A stretch of 64,000 nt of DNA, taken from assembly GCA_003797895.1 (NCBI GenBank), contig RKQB01000002.1, positions 794,033 to 858,032 on the forward strand, in the 5' to 3' direction. The notes beneath the pieces were generated by a model, which had not been told where the DNA came from, did no database searches, and saw only the letters and a list, made by a program, of their open reading frames with translations. The translations under genes were made by a program, and so were the position numbers. The DNA comes from Cyclobacteriaceae bacterium YHN15. GTDB taxonomy: Bacteria; Bacteroidota; Bacteroidia; Cytophagales; Cyclobacteriaceae. This document shows, piece by piece, positions 43,936 through 53,227 of this stretch (its first letter is position 1; every line of letters begins with the position of its first letter).

Positions 43936-46224
43936 AAATGGATATCCAATCGCAAAATTCAACACCATATTCTCCCTTCTCCATTCTCCATTGCCGATTT
44001 GAAAGCTGTCAAGCCATCTTTGGTCTTCGGGCAACCAGGGTTTCCTGATAGGAATCGCCAGGTCAAAGCGGAGGACAAAAAACTGTATATCAATCCGCAT
44101 ACCATAACCTACACCCACACCCAATTCCTTTGCCCATTGATTGGTGAACTTACCTCCTGGCAAAGCCTCATTGTCATTGTATAGCCAGACGTTGCCCGCA
44201 TCCGCAAAAATTGCGCCCTTCAGATATTTGTTGAACGGGAATCTCAGTTCCATATTTCCCTCCAGACGAATGTCACCCGCCTGGTCAAAAAAGCCGCTGG
44301 TGTTTACATTCTCAGGGATAAAAGTACCTGGACCCAAAGCCCTGATCCTAAACGCCCTTACACTGCTGGGACCACCGGAAAAATACTGCTTAACATAGGG
44401 CAGTGAAAGCGTATTGCCAAAGGGAATACCGGCACCTGCAAAAATCCTGCTTACCAGGTTGGTCTCTTTGGTAATTCTCCAATAGTACCTTAGATCCATA
44501 TCCATCCTGCCATATTGGGCATAATCAAGACCAAAGACCTGATTTGGATTTTCACTGTCAAACAACCCGTTAAAAAACTTCAGACTGTTTCCCGCAAAAT
44601 CCAGCGTAGCTCCGAAAAATATGGGATGCTTCCTCTCCGCATCTACCAATTGATTGTAATTAAAAGTGTAATTCAATCCAAATATGAACTGCTGTTCAAA
44701 ACTTCTTCTCAAGAAAGGGTTTTGATTGAGGATTTCCTCAAATGCAGGCGTCGTTTCCCTTAAGTTAAAAATACTGATCGTAGTGGGGTTGAACTCATGA
44801 TAAACATGTCTGTTTACCTGCCAGAAATAACCATAAGTGGTGTTATAGGAATTAATCTTGTAAAGATCTGAACGGTATTGGTATTCATATCCCACACTAA
44901 ACCTGGTTTTGGGAATGGCATATTGGAACCTGTTCATAACAGGAATGGGAAAAATCACCCGAGGAAATGTAATTCCTGCCTGGGCTCCCAATTCAATAGA
45001 AGTCAGTCTATCCCTTTCCCCTTGGGCTATTTGGGTTTCATAACCAACCTTGGTGGACAATGTGAAAATCTCTCCCCCATGAAAAATATTGAGGTTCCTA
45101 TAAGTAAGGATCAATGCAGGACCCACAAAACTATTGGATTTAGTTACCCCTTGAATTTCAGCCCTCAGTGATCTTTTATTCAAAGGAGATAAGAGAATAT
45201 TCGCATTCAGTGGCAAAGTGCCATCTTCATTTTGCACGGAATCCACCTCATCATAGGTGATATTGACATACCTGAAATTACCGATTGCAGAAAGCCTGTT
45301 GGCTGTCAACCGTGATTTTTGGGGATCAAATTTTGCCCCCTCTCTGAACAATACATAGGGCACCAGCAATTTAGGTTTAAACACTATCCCTTCCTGGATT
45401 ACATCAACACCGTTCACGGTAACGGTATCCGCATTTTCCATATCTGTATTCAAGGCATAATTGGGCATGACCGTTATATTCCTGATAGAGTAAGGATGGA
45501 TGGTTTTTTCAGGAATGTTACTTTTTAATCGCAGGTATAAATCAAAGCGACGGTCTTCATATTGATTGGTATCTGCCTCAAAAATCATCAAATCTGCACC
45601 AAAATTGTAATACCCCTTATCCTTTAATGCCCTTTCAATTCTTATCCTTTCATTTTTTAATATATCAAGATCAAATCGCTCTCCCTCTACCAATAAGGTT
45701 TCATCCATGGTTGAACCGATCACTTGCATGATAGACAGAGAATCTTCCAATAATTCCATCTTGGACAAACGGTAGGCCTCCCCAAAATTCAAAATATAGT
45801 TTATACCGGTGAATTTCTTTTTGTCAAGCCTTTCTGTATCAACATCTCCATAAAAATACCCTTTGTTTTCCAGACGGTTCAGTAAAATTGAACCAGTCTT
45901 ATCCTGGTTCACCTGACTGAAATAAACCGGTTCTTCCCCAAATTGATTTTTTAAAAATCTATTAATAAAGCCGGGCTTTTCCTTACTCCCCTTGTAATGT
46001 GCCCAGAGCTTGAATCTTAATCCCAGAATTCGGCCGTTTGGTTCGGGTTTTATAAGTTCCTCCAATTCACTTTGAAGACCCTTGAGTTCTCTTTTCGGTA
46101 AATCTGCATTCAATTGCAATTCTGCTCCGGTATACAAGGATTCATTTTCAGGAATAAATCTTTTGACGCTGCAGGAACTTAGCAGCGCTGTAAAAATCAA
46201 AGCTATGGAAAACAGTAATCGCAT
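43933..46224 (-). CDS. tamL: TamL, Omp85-family translocation/assembly lipoprotein
   Basis: A 763-aa outer-membrane protein. It starts with a lipobox (L-L-S-S-C, Cys at residue 18), the mark of the Bacteroidota TamL form of TamA. POTRA-like domains are at about 25-400. The C-terminal 16-strand barrel (about 440-763) has the G-G-P-S-S-V-R-A-F-R-I-R-A-L-G-P-G signature (Omp85 motif) and ends G-Y-P-F with a C-terminal Phe. It works with TamB to insert or transport envelope components. It overlaps tamB by 1 bp. The last codons, in the opposite strand of a C/T-rich repeat, encode N-G-E-W-R-R-E-N-M, which matches the flanking minisatellite pattern. Confidence 0.9.
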   Translation of the reverse strand: MRLLFSIALIFTALLSSCSVKRFIPENESLYTGAELQLNADLPKRELKGLQSELEELIKPEPNGRILGLRFKLWAHYKGSKEKPGFINRFLKNQFGEEPVYFSQVNQDKTGSILLNRLENKGYFYGDVDTERLDKKKFTGINYILNFGEAYRLSKMELLEDSLSIMQVIGSTMDETLLVEGERFDLDILKNERIRIERALKDKGYYNFGADLMIFEADTNQYEDRRFDLYLRLKSNIPEKTIHPYSIRNITVMPNYALNTDMENADTVTVNGVDVIQEGIVFKPKLLVPYVLFREGAKFDPQKSRLTANRLSAIGNFRYVNITYDEVDSVQNEDGTLPLNANILLSPLNKRSLRAEIQGVTKSNSFVGPALILTYRNLNIFHGGEIFTLSTKVGYETQIAQGERDRLTSIELGAQAGITFPRVIFPIPVMNRFQYAIPKTRFSVGYEYQYRSDLYKINSYNTTYGYFWQVNRHVYHEFNPTTISIFNLRETTPAFEEILNQNPFLRRSFEQQFIFGLNYTFNYNQLVDAERKHPIFFGATLDFAGNSLKFFNGLFDSENPNQVFGLDYAQYGRMDMDLRYYWRITKETNLVSRIFAGAGIPFGNTLSLPYVKQYFSGGPSSVRAFRIRALGPGTFIPENVNTSGFFDQAGDIRLEGNMELRFPFNKYLKGAIFADAGNVWLYNDNEALPGGKFTNQWAKELGVGVGYGMRIDIQFFVLRFDLAIPIRKPWLPEDQRWLDSFQIGNGEWRRENMVLNFAIGYPF

Positions 46225-49200
46225 CAGTTTAAGTTATCTTTTTCTTCTTCCAGTTTTGCCTCATCCTGCTCTTTGGGCAGCAATTCACCCTCCTGGTTTT
46301 CCCTGTTGTCCTTTTTCTTTTTCTCTTTTGATTTTTCTTCCTCAGACCTCTTTATTAATTCCAGAAAAGAATTGAACTCCTTAGTGAAAATAACAGATAT
46401 GCCAGTGATGATCAATTGACCATCAATAACAGACTCAAACTGGTTTTTACGGAATGTAGTCACCCTCCATCTTCCCCTCTCGTCCAATAAATATTCCAGA
46501 CTGACATCCCCAAATACCGTATTTCCCTGCTGTTGCTGTGCCTGTTGGCTTCCTCCATCCACATCTACCTGTCCGCCCACAGAGATAATAAGTCTATCGT
46601 CCATCAACCTTTGTTTGGCCGCTACATTCAACTGTGTTCTGTCCTCAGCTGCCCCGGTCTGATAATCGGTATAGGTGTCCAGGTCAAAATCAAGTGAAAA
46701 ACCTGTATCCCCAAAAATCCTATCCGAAAAGGTGTTGAGCTGGCTGGATAGAATCTGGCTTGCACTGGATTTTGCCAGATTTACAGATCCACCGGAGGAA
46801 CCATCATTACCCATCATAGGGAAAAACTGATTGAGAACCAGTAAGGAAAAAACCTGTTTGTTCAGCTCATCATCACGTTGATTCACCTGTTGGATCATGG
46901 AGTAAACATTACCATCAAAGGACCCCCTGTTTTCCTCAGGCATATCCAATTCAAAAGAAATATCCGGCTGTAGCAATTCCCCATTTATTTTGAGATATAC
47001 CATGAAAGGCAAAACCTGCCTGAACTGACTTCTGGTATCTGTGCTTGTACCGCTGAGTTGGGCCTGCATCAATTCAGCAGGTGAGGTCCTAACATTATAA
47101 ATAGTGGTGATGTTGAGATTGGCATCCAATACGTCTCCTGTCCAAATAATGGTACTCCCCTGGGCAAATAAAAACCTCCTGTTGACCAATCCAAACAAAT
47201 TGAGTTCATAATGTCCGCTCCGGACCTCATACCTTCCTGATAAAGAAATGTCCCCATTCGGATTCATCAGCAGATTTAGATCTGCCTGACCCTGAACCCT
47301 CAGGTTATCATTTGTCCTTTCATCCACAATAATATTGATTATGGTCTGGGGATCTATCTGGAGATTTGCTGTAATATCATATCCCTGTATGCCTTTGGCC
47401 ACTATTTCAGCTTCTCTTTGGTAAATAATATCATAAGGATCCTCATGGTTGACAAACAATACAATCCCTGTCCTTTCCAGGTAATTGAGCTGATCTTCAG
47501 GTAATATCAAGGTCAAATCTGTACCTCTGTTCACTTTAATTCTGGCATTGATCTCAGGAAGCCCAAAACTTCCACCTATTTGTAGGTCAAGATCTACCAG
47601 GGCTTTACCATAAAACAAATCATTATCTGCCCGGGAGGAATTCAATAGTTGAAAGTTTTCTGCAAATAATTTCAGGTCAAAACCTATGTCAGCAATATTG
47701 TCTGTAAGTATCTTCCCGTTAATGGTAAATACCTGACCCTGCTCATCCTGTATAGAAAAATCAGTAAAACTAAGCCCGGAATTGTTGATTTTTATATTCT
47801 CATTGGGAAAATCAAAGCGGTTGTTCATTTGAGATACCACAAATGAGCTTTCCACAAAATTCAATTCCCCTTGATATTGGGGTGACTGAATCTCACCACT
47901 TAAAGAAATCGACCCGGTAATAATTCCCTTAGCGTCTTTAATTTCTCCTTCTGAGAGCAACTCCAACAATTCAACTTTCAAGGCGTGCAGATCCAAGCGC
48001 ATATCCAGATTAGACTTCAGATCATCTGTTTGGATAGCCCCGGTCATATCCAAATCCACCATGCCCTCTTTCAAAGAAACGGAAAAATCATATTCTTGAA
48101 GGGATTTCGCTTCCGCCAATAAATCCAATCTCCCAAAAGGAATATCAATGATTTCAATTTCCTGAACATTCAAGTCCGCTATAAGGCCTAAAGCCTCAAA
48201 TGGATTGATCACCACCAATTCACCATTGGCATTACCTGAAAACAGAGGTGTATAGGGGTTTAGGAATCCTAAGAGGGTATTCAACTCAAAATTGCCCATG
48301 CTTACCCCTATATGATCCTCCTCAATTTTTTCAAGGGTATTACTGAAAGTGATATGCTGACCATTTTTGGAAAACATAAAGTTCTCAAAACCCAGGAATC
48401 CTGGAGTATAAGCAACAAGATTATCTTCAGGCACATCCCAGGTTTCCCTATTGAAAATCAATCCTTTTGGATCAACATGATAATATAAGGTATCCGATGA
48501 AAAATCAAGGTGGTTGAATACATCAATGATCGGCCCCTGATTATCCTTTGAAAAAAATTCAAAATCAAGTTTTTTCCTCTGATATGATGCCAGCAAATGG
48601 GATTCGGGCATATCAACTGGCCCGGCTGTAAGCTTATTGAATGCTGTCTCCAATTGGATCGAATTGCCGGTACCTTTCAAGTCAACAAAAAAAGAATCCA
48701 ATAAGGCTCCTTTATATAAGACCTTGTTTAAATCCACGCGGGAGGAAAAGGTCTTTTGCCTTGAATCATAATCCAAATCAAAAAACAGCGTATCCATCTC
48801 TTCAATACCATCCACCAACAATTTGTCTATAAAGGGTGTTGGATGAAACCATAAATTGCCTTCGGCTTGAAAATCGCTCAGTTCAGCTGATTGGGTAATT
48901 CCTGTATTGATCTCTTCCAGGTAATTTGTGAGAGAAGTGATCAATTGCTCAATGGAAGCATCCATTTTTAAAAAGGCCTCCATAAAATCAGAATCAATCC
49001 TAAATTCCGTATTGTCGTCGGAAATTATTGCATTGAAGGTGAATTCCCCCATTGGATAGGCTCTTTGTTCGTAGTAAAAATAACTATCGAAAATACTCAG
49101 ATTAGCAGAAAGGCTATCCAAAGTACCATCCACAAGCCCATTAATCTTTATTTTACCAGTGATATCTTTACTTGTCAAACCCATCTCCTTGGTCTGCATT

Positions 49201-51263
49201 TTGTCTATCACCAGATTAAAATCCAATCCAGGGTTAAGGCTATCCAGACTAGCCCTTGCCTCCAAAACAAAATCAAAGTAATCCTCTTTGAATGCCATGC
49301 TCAGTTCCGCCAGGGTATCACGGGCCATTAACTGGAGCTCCAAAGCTGAAAAATCATTCTCCTTCCAGGTCAATTGATCAATATCCAAAGTCAGCATTCC
49401 CTCTACATCATAAAGACCCGAACCACTCCCTGAAATATGGCTCGACAAAGTCATTGGAGCCAAATCGGGAATATTCATAATTTTACCCAAATCCAGATTT
49501 TCAAGGGAAAGGGCACTCTCTAAACTATATAGTCCATTGGAATCCAGATTCCCGTTCAACCTGATATTACCATCAGTGGTCGTAATAAGCAAGTTGGCGA
49601 TGGCATCCTGTAATCCTCCCTTTGCACTCAATTCCACCTTGATGTCTTCCGGAAAATTATAATCCCTATCAGCAGTAAAGGGCCGCAATACTTCAGATCT
49701 GGTCACCAATTCCATAAGGGGAAATTCATAACGCATAGTCTCCAAATCCAGGAAATTCACCAAAACTGCAGAGGAAAAGGTCAGGGAAGTTTGCATTCCG
49801 TAATTCAGGGACAAACCAGGGATGAGCAGCTGATTAACGTCTCCCTTTATTTTGCCGTTTGCAGAAATCCCATTGGCCATCAATTCTTTGAAATAAGGAT
49901 CATCCCCCAATTCAGGGGAGAAATAAAGCGCTTCAGAAGCATCTGTTTTCAATTCCTTCAGATTCAAATCAATGGCGGCTTTTTCTGGGGTTTGAATCAA
50001 AGCATTCAGATCAGAAAAAGCCAGCTCCAAATCAAAATTCAAGCTGGTTTTTCCGGTATGCGCTTGGAAATTTTTAATTTTGATTCCCTTTTCCTCCAGA
50101 GTCAATTGGCTTTGGAATTCTTTGACGGTTAAGCCACTTCCTTCCTTGAATATCAGGTCATCAATAGACAAGCCTGCCTTATCTTCCTTTAAAAAAATAC
50201 TGTGGGCCGAAAAATTTAAATAATCCAAAAGTATCGCATCGGGATTAAATTGACCTTTTTTGATTTTGCCATCTGAATTGGTAAAAGCAACTTTGGTATG
50301 CACCAAGTCAACATTCCCCACCTCTATCCACCAGTCGGGCAAGGAAAAATCATTCTCCTCTATCACTTCCTGTCCTGTCACATCCTTTCCCTTATCCAAG
50401 TCATGCAATTCAAGTGAAATATCCGCCTCGGTCAGTTGAAGGTATTTCAATAAGATCTTCTGATCCTCCAGATTGCCTTCGGGTAAAGAAAGAGACAGGT
50501 TTTCCCATTGCGTGCTGGCTTGAATGCCATCTGTCACAGAGGTATAGTTCCAATGGGCATGGCTAAGCTGGAGTTTGTCCAAAACCAAAAGCGGTAAGGG
50601 CATATCAGATGTTTCCTCATTTTCCGCCGGCTCAAAGGGCTTATACTGATAATAATCGATACGGGAATCTGAAATCAATATTTCGCTAATCCCAAAATCC
50701 ATCTTATTGAGATCCAAATGATCTGTTCTTATTTTGAGTTCTTTCCAGACCGCAGTGGCCTCAATGCCCAAAACCTGGTCTTCATAGCTGAGGTTAAAGT
50801 CCCTCAGCGCTACCGGTCCCAATTTTATTCCTGGGAAAGGATTGGACTCTTTGGGTACTGTTTCATCCCCTGCCTTATCAGAAACAAAGGCTGAGATAAT
50901 AAAGTCAAAGTTGAATTCCTGACTGATACTATCCCTTCGAACCACAGCTTTTACCCCCTCCCATTGAAGTTTGGAAACTGAAATCTCCCCTTCTTTGATA
51001 AAACTTTTCAGGGCAAGGCCTGTTTCCAGCCTTTTGGAATAAACCAGGGTATCCTGGTTTAAATCTTCCACATACAGACCTTCCAGATAAAGGTCTCCTT
51101 GGAAAGTCACATACAATCGGTCCAACCTGATTTCAGTTCCTGTTTTTTTGGATAAATAAGCTACCGCCTTTTGCACGATGATATCCTGTCCCCAGGGACT
51201 TCTGATAAAAAAGAATAGCCCGACCACCAAAATCAGCAGGACTGCTATGGTGATTCCCAACAC
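46224..51263 (-). CDS. tamB: TamB (DUF490) translocation/assembly protein
   Basis: A 1679-aa protein with an N-terminal transmembrane helix (about residues 1-20) ending F-I-R-S-P-W-G-Q-D, the TamB landmark. A long series of beta strands forms a groove that bridges inner and outer membranes and moves lipids or barrel precursors. The C-terminal DUF490 region lies at about 1200-1630, then a very charged tail of about 45 residues (K-S-K-E-K-K-K-K ... E-E-E-K). GTG 51263 is the only standard start, but the frame continues upstream with I-K-K-F-V-K-T-F-F-K, a natural basic N-terminus, so the true start may be an ATC (51293) or ATT codon. It precedes tamL with a 1-bp overlap. Confidence 0.9.
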   Translation of the reverse strand: MLGITIAVLLILVVGLFFFIRSPWGQDIIVQKAVAYLSKKTGTEIRLDRLYVTFQGDLYLEGLYVEDLNQDTLVYSKRLETGLALKSFIKEGEISVSKLQWEGVKAVVRRDSISQEFNFDFIISAFVSDKAGDETVPKESNPFPGIKLGPVALRDFNLSYEDQVLGIEATAVWKELKIRTDHLDLNKMDFGISEILISDSRIDYYQYKPFEPAENEETSDMPLPLLVLDKLQLSHAHWNYTSVTDGIQASTQWENLSLSLPEGNLEDQKILLKYLQLTEADISLELHDLDKGKDVTGQEVIEENDFSLPDWWIEVGNVDLVHTKVAFTNSDGKIKKGQFNPDAILLDYLNFSAHSIFLKEDKAGLSIDDLIFKEGSGLTVKEFQSQLTLEEKGIKIKNFQAHTGKTSLNFDLELAFSDLNALIQTPEKAAIDLNLKELKTDASEALYFSPELGDDPYFKELMANGISANGKIKGDVNQLLIPGLSLNYGMQTSLTFSSAVLVNFLDLETMRYEFPLMELVTRSEVLRPFTADRDYNFPEDIKVELSAKGGLQDAIANLLITTTDGNIRLNGNLDSNGLYSLESALSLENLDLGKIMNIPDLAPMTLSSHISGSGSGLYDVEGMLTLDIDQLTWKENDFSALELQLMARDTLAELSMAFKEDYFDFVLEARASLDSLNPGLDFNLVIDKMQTKEMGLTSKDITGKIKINGLVDGTLDSLSANLSIFDSYFYYEQRAYPMGEFTFNAIISDDNTEFRIDSDFMEAFLKMDASIEQLITSLTNYLEEINTGITQSAELSDFQAEGNLWFHPTPFIDKLLVDGIEEMDTLFFDLDYDSRQKTFSSRVDLNKVLYKGALLDSFFVDLKGTGNSIQLETAFNKLTAGPVDMPESHLLASYQRKKLDFEFFSKDNQGPIIDVFNHLDFSSDTLYYHVDPKGLIFNRETWDVPEDNLVAYTPGFLGFENFMFSKNGQHITFSNTLEKIEEDHIGVSMGNFELNTLLGFLNPYTPLFSGNANGELVVINPFEALGLIADLNVQEIEIIDIPFGRLDLLAEAKSLQEYDFSVSLKEGMVDLDMTGAIQTDDLKSNLDMRLDLHALKVELLELLSEGEIKDAKGIITGSISLSGEIQSPQYQGELNFVESSFVVSQMNNRFDFPNENIKINNSGLSFTDFSIQDEQGQVFTINGKILTDNIADIGFDLKLFAENFQLLNSSRADNDLFYGKALVDLDLQIGGSFGLPEINARIKVNRGTDLTLILPEDQLNYLERTGIVLFVNHEDPYDIIYQREAEIVAKGIQGYDITANLQIDPQTIINIIVDERTNDNLRVQGQADLNLLMNPNGDISLSGRYEVRSGHYELNLFGLVNRRFLFAQGSTIIWTGDVLDANLNITTIYNVRTSPAELMQAQLSGTSTDTRSQFRQVLPFMVYLKINGELLQPDISFELDMPEENRGSFDGNVYSMIQQVNQRDDELNKQVFSLLVLNQFFPMMGNDGSSGGSVNLAKSSASQILSSQLNTFSDRIFGDTGFSLDFDLDTYTDYQTGAAEDRTQLNVAAKQRLMDDRLIISVGGQVDVDGGSQQAQQQQGNTVFGDVSLEYLLDERGRWRVTTFRKNQFESVIDGQLIITGISVIFTKEFNSFLELIKRSEEEKSKEKKKKDNRENQEGELLPKEQDEAKLEEEKDNLN

Positions 51264-51322
51264 CTTGAAAAATGTTTTTACAAACTTTTTGATAGAAGTA
51301 AACTTAATTTTTTGACTAAGCT

Positions 51323-51348
51323 CAAATATACATTTTATACCGATTCAA
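51323..51348 (-). promoter_or_regulatory. Candidate tamB promoter
   Basis: On the minus strand TATATTTG (51330-51323) is a consensus -7 element, with TTG (51348-51346) 15 bp upstream of it. The start region of tamB is about 30-60 bp downstream. Tentative because of the short spacer. Confidence 0.4.
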
Positions 51349-51424
51349 TACCTGTTCTATTGAAATAAGCTTGTTTTATGTAAACATGACCCCAATGTTA
51401 CTTTTTGATTAACAATACCTTATA

Positions 51425-51458
51425 CCTGTTCATTTATTTGAACAGGTTGATATATTTG
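51425..51458 (+). promoter_or_regulatory. Operator-like dyad and -7 element before the small membrane protein
   Basis: An 8-bp perfect inverted repeat, CCTGTTCA (51425-51432) and TGAACAGG (51439-51446), with a 6-bp centre lies directly before a TATATTTG -7 element (51451-51458), 5 bp from the ATG of the 81-aa protein. The dyad covers the normal promoter spacer, so it may bind a regulator. A start only 5 bp after the -7 implies a leaderless transcript if correct. Confidence 0.45.
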
Positions 51459-51462
51459 ACTG

Positions 51463-51708
51463 ATGAGTAATATGCCAATAGAAATATTCTTCAGCTTACT
51501 TATTTTAATGAGTTCCTACTTCATGACCACTTTGGCATTGATCCATGGTTACATTCCCGGCGGGATAAAACATATCAAAGAAAAAGATGGCAAGGAAAAA
51601 GATATCGTCAATTTCGGAAGAGTATTCGGTATCAGTTTTCTCTTAGCTTCCTTTTTTTCAGGCTTTATGTTTTATGTTTTCATTTATCCCAGCTATCGGC
51701 TTTTTTAA
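51463..51708 (+). CDS. Small membrane protein of unknown function
   Basis: An 81-aa protein with two hydrophobic helices (about residues 6-26 and 54-75) joined by a basic loop (G-I-K-H-I-K-E-K-D-G-K-E-K-D). The first helix is followed by H-G-Y-I-P-G-G. No family recognised. It is transcribed away from tamB, and an operator-like dyad precedes it. ATG 51463 is the first ATG after the dyad; a second (51472) is three codons later. Confidence 0.6.
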   Translation: MSNMPIEIFFSLLILMSSYFMTTLALIHGYIPGGIKHIKEKDGKEKDIVNFGRVFGISFLLASFFSGFMFYVFIYPSYRLF

Positions 51709-51978
51709 AATTTCAGCTAAAAGCTTCAATGTACCATCCTATCCCTGTAACCGGGCAACCATGACAACCTACTTATTGTAGGCAGACCCGACAACAATGA
51801 CAAAATAAACACTTATCCGTGGTGGATTTACCGACATCATCAACAATCATCACCTTTTATCATTTTCTTCCCAAATCCGAAATATTCAAAAACTTTTTCG
51901 CCCAGATTTTCGAGAAATGGAATTTTTTCCTCATTTTCCCTTCTGAATAAACTTTTGGACAACCCAAGAATAAAAATC

Positions 51979-52428
51979 ATGAAATACCTTATCAGACCTT
52001 GTGAAGAAAAAGATTTACCGGATTTAGTACAATTGTGTGCGGACCATGCGGCTTATGAAAAGTCAGAATATTCTCCTGAAGGAAAAATAGAGGGGTTAAG
52101 GGAAGCCATTTTCGGAACGCCAAAAAGGTTAAATGTATGGATTGTGGAAATAGATGGTAAAGCCGAAGGCTTTACATCTTTTACTTTTGACTTTTCAACT
52201 TGGGATGCAGCCCCATTTCTGTACATGGATTGCCTTTATCTCAATGAAAATTGCCGAAGTGCCGGTATAGGTGCCGAAATCATGCGCAGGATCCGTGAAG
52301 AAGCCAAGAAAAATAAGTGCACCAACATCCAATGGCAGACCCCTGAATTCAACGCACGCGCCATCAAGTTCTATGTTGGCCTTGGAAGTACCGGGAAACA
52401 AAAAATGCGGTTTTTCCTTCAACCCTAA
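51979..52428 (+). CDS. GNAT-family N-acetyltransferase
   Basis: A 149-aa enzyme of the GNAT fold. ATG 51979 (M-K-Y-L-I-R-P-C-E-E-K-D-L-P) is preferred to ATG 51955, since the family starts at this I-R-x-A-x-x-x-D strand. The acetyl-CoA loop is in C-R-S-A-G-I-G-A-E-I-M-R (about residues 95-106). L-Y-M-D-C-L-Y-L strand 4 precedes it, and N-A-R-A-I-K-F-Y-V-G-L-G-S is the C-terminal motif. Similar to the diamine/spermidine acetyltransferase-like subgroup, but substrate not decidable. The 270-bp gap upstream of it contains nothing I recognise. Confidence 0.88.
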   Translation: MKYLIRPCEEKDLPDLVQLCADHAAYEKSEYSPEGKIEGLREAIFGTPKRLNVWIVEIDGKAEGFTSFTFDFSTWDAAPFLYMDCLYLNENCRSAGIGAEIMRRIREEAKKNKCTNIQWQTPEFNARAIKFYVGLGSTGKQKMRFFLQP

Positions 52429-52492
52429 ACCAGTAATGCTGTTTGGAAATTGATGGAAAAACTTTTGTTCCCTTTTGTGAACTTTTGTGGTT

Positions 52493-52546
52493 CGAATGGT
52501 TCAAGTCTCATGACTTGGACCTAAACATTGCAGTCTTAGGACTGCC
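52493..52546. repeat. GGTTCAAGTC satellite repeat, copy 1
   Basis: Two small hairpins, AAGTC...GACTT and GCAGTC...GACTGC. Sister copies at 56257-56309, 58241-58290 and 61908-61958 share the outline. The stretch of about 800 bp between the GNAT gene and the gene at 53228 holds this, two hairpin cores and no CDS that I can support. Confidence 0.75.
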
Positions 52547-52582
52547 CAATTATAATAATTGATTTTTTAAAACCCATCTCTG

Positions 52583-52712
52583 TTTCATATCGCCGGCGAT
52601 GGCATCTAATCTTCGAATGCATGTAATGCGCCGTCTCTGGATACGGGCTGGGCATCATCAACCCGGGGCTTTACCCCGGGCTATCATATTTCGCCCTTTC
52701 AGGGCTGGTTAC
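52583..52712. repeat. GC-rich multi-hairpin repeat, copy A
   Basis: An approximately 130-bp core starting TTTCATATCGCCGGCGAT (perfect 12-bp palindrome ATCGCCGGCGAT), then a GCGCCGTCTCTGG box, hairpin CCCGGGG...CCCCGGG and hairpin GCCCT...AGGGC, ending GGTTAC. Copy A extends another approximately 120 bp that matches copy C. It contains no ORF. Confidence 0.9.
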
Positions 52713-52895
52713 AAACAAGTTCCAAATCTTTGCGATCGCTGCGTTTTTTCTTTGCAGCCTTTGCGTGAAAACAATTAAAAAATCCTATCCATTGAAAAAC
52801 TTTTATGCCACTTTGTTGACTTTTGTGGTTCGAAACCTTTGCGGTCATTGCGTGAAACCAATTGACAAAATCAGGGTTGTAAATTCCCATCAAAA

Positions 52896-53026
52896 TTTCA
52901 TGTCGGCGGAGATGGCGTCTATGCTCCGATGATATTTATTGCGCCGTCTCTGGATACGGGCTGGGCATCATCAACCCGGGGTTAAAACCCCGGGCTGTCA
53001 TATTTCGCCCTTTCAGGGCTGGTTAC
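52896..53026. repeat. GC-rich multi-hairpin repeat, copy B
   Basis: Same core as copy A, with the first palindrome broken (GTCGGCGGAGAT) but both later hairpins intact (CCCGGGG with CCCCGGG; GCCCT with AGGGC). Both copies A and B point the same way, 183 bp apart. Followed at about 53057 by the AGAACCGATCAC box. Confidence 0.9.
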
Positions 53027-53114
53027 GGGCAGTTTTACATCTATTTTAATATACAGAACCGATCACCCAAATCCACAAAGCTCCCCCATTCCTCATTTTT
53101 AATTCTTCATTCTA

Positions 53115-53151
53115 AATTTTCCTACGTGTAGAATTAAGGATACTCAGATTT
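53115..53151. repeat. 37-bp repeat with ACGTGT, second copy
   Basis: Copy of the segment at 43681-43717, here without the adjoining 25-bp palindrome. It may be a scar of a similar element. Confidence 0.85.
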
Positions 53152-53227
53152 GTTAATTGATCATTGTTAATTGCCAATAGATTTTCCCCTCTCAAGAATC
53201 CGCTGTATTTTTGCAAAAAAAAGAACG

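Noticed and set aside
43766..44184. Three overlapping plus-strand frames full of Ser/Thr/His/Leu
   Set aside because: They are translations of the C/T-rich minisatellite in three frames and run antisense into tamL; not genes.
53171..53227. TTG start for the gene before cca
   Set aside because: The added segment is Ile/Arg/Cys-rich and unlike the protein; GTG 53228 is a better start.
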